Shown in pieces: positions 61,880-64,000 of a stretch of 64,000 bases of DNA (its first letter is position 1; each line of letters opens with the position of its first letter). The position numbers were made by a program, and so were the translations under genes. This stretch comes from Sphingomonas lacusdianchii (GTDB lineage Bacteria > Pseudomonadota > Alphaproteobacteria > Sphingomonadales > Sphingomonadaceae): positions 1 through 64,000 of the forward strand of contig NZ_JAKRET010000003.1 in the NCBI RefSeq assembly GCF_022664395.1, written 5' to 3'. The notes beneath the pieces are model-generated. The model saw nothing but the letters and a program-made list of their open reading frames with translations. It was not told where the DNA came from and did no database searches.

Positions 61880-63031
61880 ATGACCGTCAATAGCAGTTCG
61901 CCCGCCGCGACGGTCGAAAAGAGTTTCAACGCCGATCAGGCACAGGCACAGGCGCGGCTGCTGTTCCAAGACAGCGCGCGGTGGATCGCCGACAACTGGT
62001 TGCAGGTATTGGTGGCACTCGGCGTCGGCGCGGCGATCGTCGTCGTGCTGCTGGTCGTGCGGCGCTGGGGCGTGCGGCTGTGTCGCAACGACCGCGCCGG
62101 ATGGGGAACGGTCGCCGGACGGGCGGTGGCGCGGACCAGCATCTTCTTCATGGTGATGCTCGCCGCGAAGCTGGTCGATGGCTATGCCAGCGCGCCGCCG
62201 ATGGTGACGGCGACGATCGAGTTCCTGTTCACCGTGGCGGCCGTGTTCCAGGCGGCGATCTGGGCGCGCGAAGTGATCCTCGGCGTGGTCGAGCGGCGGA
62301 CGGCGAGCGACCATTATCATGGCGAGGCGCTGGCATCGGCGATGGGGCTGATCCGGCTGCTGGTCACTTTCGCATTGTTCTCGATCGCGCTGATCGTGGT
62401 GCTCGACAATCTGGGCGTGAACGTCACCGGGCTGGTCGCGGGGCTCGGGGTCGGCGGCATCGCCGTCGGTCTGGCGGCGCAGGGAATCTTCGCCGATCTG
62501 TTCGCGGCGCTCTCGATCATCTTCGACAAGCCGTTCCGGCGCGGCGACAATGTCAGCTACGACCAGACCAACGGATCGATCGCCGAAATCGGACTGAAAT
62601 CGACGCGCATCCGGTCGATCACCGGCGAAGAGCGGATCATCTCGAACAAGAATCTGCTCGACAAGGAGATCACCAACAACAGCCGCCGCGAGCATCGCCG
62701 CGCGTCGTTCGTGATCGGCGTCACCTATCAGACCGATCCCGATACCTGTGCGCGGATCCCGGCGATGCTGCGCGAGATCGTCGAGGCCGAACAGCGCGTG
62801 TTCGTGCGCTGCGGCTTTGTCGGCTTCGGGGCGTCGAGCCTCGATTTCGAAGTGATCTTCGATTCGCCGGGCGTCGATTATGCGGCCTTTTACGACGGGC
62901 GGACCGCGGTCGGCATCGCCATCCTGCGGCGCTTCAACGCCGAGGGGATCGAGATCGCCTATCCGACGCAGGTCAATCTGACGGCGCGTGCCGACGGGTC
63001 GATCGTCGACCCTGCCGCTGCGGCAAGCTGA
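61880..63031 (+). CDS. MscS-type mechanosensitive channel
   Basis: The 383-residue protein has an N-terminal helix (LQVLVALGVGAAIVVVLLVV), further helices near 85-130, the pore helix (GLVAGLGVGGIAVGLAAQGI), and the beta domain with FDKPFRRGDNVSYDQTNGSI and NKNLLDKEITNNSRREHRRA. It fits an osmotic-release channel of the MscS family, larger than E. coli MscS (286) because of extra N-terminal helices. It is coupled to the topoisomerase gene by a 10-bp gap. Confidence 0.9.
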   Translation: MTVNSSSPAATVEKSFNADQAQAQARLLFQDSARWIADNWLQVLVALGVGAAIVVVLLVVRRWGVRLCRNDRAGWGTVAGRAVARTSIFFMVMLAAKLVDGYASAPPMVTATIEFLFTVAAVFQAAIWAREVILGVVERRTASDHYHGEALASAMGLIRLLVTFALFSIALIVVLDNLGVNVTGLVAGLGVGGIAVGLAAQGIFADLFAALSIIFDKPFRRGDNVSYDQTNGSIAEIGLKSTRIRSITGEERIISNKNLLDKEITNNSRREHRRASFVIGVTYQTDPDTCARIPAMLREIVEAEQRVFVRCGFVGFGASSLDFEVIFDSPGVDYAAFYDGRTAVGIAILRRFNAEGIEIAYPTQVNLTARADGSIVDPAAAAS

Positions 63032-63156
63032 ATTTTTCGAACATAGGGTTTGGATCGCCGGGACGTCGGCAATGCCACTTTCCCGGTTTCGGTGTGTTCC
63101 CGCTTGCGATTGCGCGGGTCGTGCCGCTATGCTTCCTCCGAATGAGGGAGAGGTCG

Positions 63157-63612
63157 GTGACGGCGATCACGGCGGAGGCGATGGCGGAACGGATCGGCAG
63201 CGAATGGCTGTCGGACTGGATGCTGCTCGACCAGTCGCGGATCACCGCCTTCGCAGACGCGACCGACGATCACCAGTTCATCCATGTCGATCCGCAGGCC
63301 GCCGCCGCGACGCCGTTCGGCGGCACGATCGCGCATGGCTTCCTGCTGTTGTCGCTGCTGCCGAAACTGGCGGCAAGCAGCGGAATGCCGGCGGTGTCGG
63401 GCGCGCGCATGGAAATCAATTACGGCGGCAACCGCGTGCGTTTCGTCCGGCCGGTGCGGTCGGGGTCACGCATTCGCGGGCGCTTCACGCTGATGGCGCT
63501 CGACCAGAAGCGGCCTGGCCAGTGGCAGCAGACCATCACCTATGCCGTCGAGGTCGACGGTAGCGACCAACCCGCGCTGATCGCCGAATGGATCAGCCAG
63601 ATCTTCACCTGA
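63157..63612 (+). CDS. MaoC family dehydratase
   Basis: The 151-residue hotdog-fold protein has the MaoC hydratase motif FADATDDHQFIHVDPQAAAA, with Asp and His of the active site, then TPFGGTIAHGFLLLSLLPKL. It hydrates enoyl thioesters of the R type. GTG 63157 has AGGGAGAGG five bases upstream; ATG 63142 is the alternative. It is followed 14 bp later by a thiolase, a natural partner. Confidence 0.86.
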   Translation: MTAITAEAMAERIGSEWLSDWMLLDQSRITAFADATDDHQFIHVDPQAAAATPFGGTIAHGFLLLSLLPKLAASSGMPAVSGARMEINYGGNRVRFVRPVRSGSRIRGRFTLMALDQKRPGQWQQTITYAVEVDGSDQPALIAEWISQIFT

Positions 63613-63626
63613 ACCCGAGGACCATC

Positions 63627-64000
63627 ATGCGCTCAGCCGTCATCGTTTCGACCGCCCGTACCCCGATCGGCCGCGCCTATCGCGGGGCGTTCAACAACCT
63701 GCCCGCACCGACGCTGGCCGCGCATTCGATCCGCGCGGCGGTCGAACGCGCCGGGATCGAGGGGGGCGAGGTCGACGACGTGCTGTTCGGCGCAGCGCTG
63801 CAACAGGGACATCAGGCGGGTAATATCGCGCGGCAGGCGGCGTTGCGGGCCGGTCTGCCGGTGACGGTGTCGGGCATGTCGATCGACCGGCAATGCGCCA
63901 GCGGGCTGATGGCGATCGCCACCGCCGCCAAGCAGATCGTCCACGACCGCATGGACATTTGCGTCGCGGGCGGCGTCGAATCGATCAGCCTCGTCCAGAC
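63627..64000 (+). CDS. Acetyl-CoA acetyltransferase (thiolase), 5' part
   Basis: The first 124 codons are in the window. The protein starts MRSAVIVSTARTPIGRAYRG and has the nucleophile Cys90 in SIDRQCASGLMAIATAAKQI, then VAGGVESIS. This matches beta-ketoadipyl or acetyl-CoA thiolases of fatty-acid or aromatic breakdown. It continues past the end. It follows the MaoC gene by 14 bp and is probably in its operon. Confidence 0.9.
   Translation, partial: MRSAVIVSTARTPIGRAYRGAFNNLPAPTLAAHSIRAAVERAGIEGGEVDDVLFGAALQQGHQAGNIARQAALRAGLPVTVSGMSIDRQCASGLMAIATAAKQIVHDRMDICVAGGVESISLVQ

Noticed and set aside
60182..62695. An 837-codon open frame on the minus strand
   Set aside because: Only the last 184 codons are a real gene (DJ-1/PfpI). 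The rest is antisense to topoisomerase IB and MscS, is rich in Arg/His/Gln as GC-rich shadows are, and has no recognisable domain.

Overview
This is a 64 kb stretch of a GC-rich alphaproteobacterial chromosome, almost certainly a Sphingomonas or close relative. The signs are a serine palmitoyltransferase whose key residues carry the same numbers as the Sphingomonas paucimobilis enzyme, a PhyR-NepR-EcfG stress locus, GcrA, and a TonB-dependent receptor. No phage, CRISPR, tRNA or complete insertion sequence is visible. Gene order is mostly ordinary housekeeping, with one decaying accessory locus at the left end.

Layout. 1-9.8 kb is a carbohydrate-type locus in decay: a GH5 mannanase cut off before its catalytic residues, next to a 93-bp perfect palindrome, and a flavin halogenase with a one-base frameshift. 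Intact genes here are an M28 peptidase, an AI-2E-type permease, a secreted Gfo/Idh/MocA oxidoreductase and a TonB-dependent receptor. 10-16.2 kb holds rplU-rpmA with a terminator, acetyltransferases, a di-iron-type hydrolase with a divergent TetR regulator, obgE, and proB with a palindromic repeat inside its reading frame.

16.2-23.2 kb is a sphingolipid block, all on the plus strand: ceramide reductase (cerR), a dedicated acyl carrier protein (acpR), serine palmitoyltransferase (spt), an LptF/LptG permease pair, a lipid hydroxylase and a bacterial ceramide synthase (bcerS). Sphingomonads carry glycosphingolipids instead of LPS, so an LptFG pair between the synthesis genes suggests that making and exporting the lipid are encoded together. 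23.2-30.4 kb contains two paralogous small secreted proteins, an outer-membrane protein, xthA, erpA, an M23 peptidase, a peroxiredoxin and glnE.

30.5-34.5 kb is the general stress response locus: a second, diverged NepR-like protein, ecfG, a 45-residue membrane protein, phyR, nepR and a phyP-like histidine kinase with a degenerate ATPase domain. Motifs of the form GGAAC-N17-GTT lie upstream of nepR, a DUF2945 gene and a DJ-1/PfpI gene, which suggests a local EcfG regulon. 34.5-41.6 kb has queE-queC, hslO, argF-argD, an orphan ABC permease and gcrA. 41.9-50.2 kb has parE, a beta-lactamase-fold protein, the SRP RNA, tpiA, ppiD and trpE. 50-64 kb has surface glycan genes (GT4, acyltransferase, exosortase-A-type ligase with a tiny partner), a cation/proton antiporter, cvpA, radA, PfpI, topoisomerase IB, MscS, a MaoC dehydratase and the start of a thiolase.

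Four copies of a 123-132 bp nested-hairpin repeat sit at gene boundaries (14.9, 18.6, 38.5 and 58.5 kb). Their inner hairpins differ in sequence but stay base-paired.
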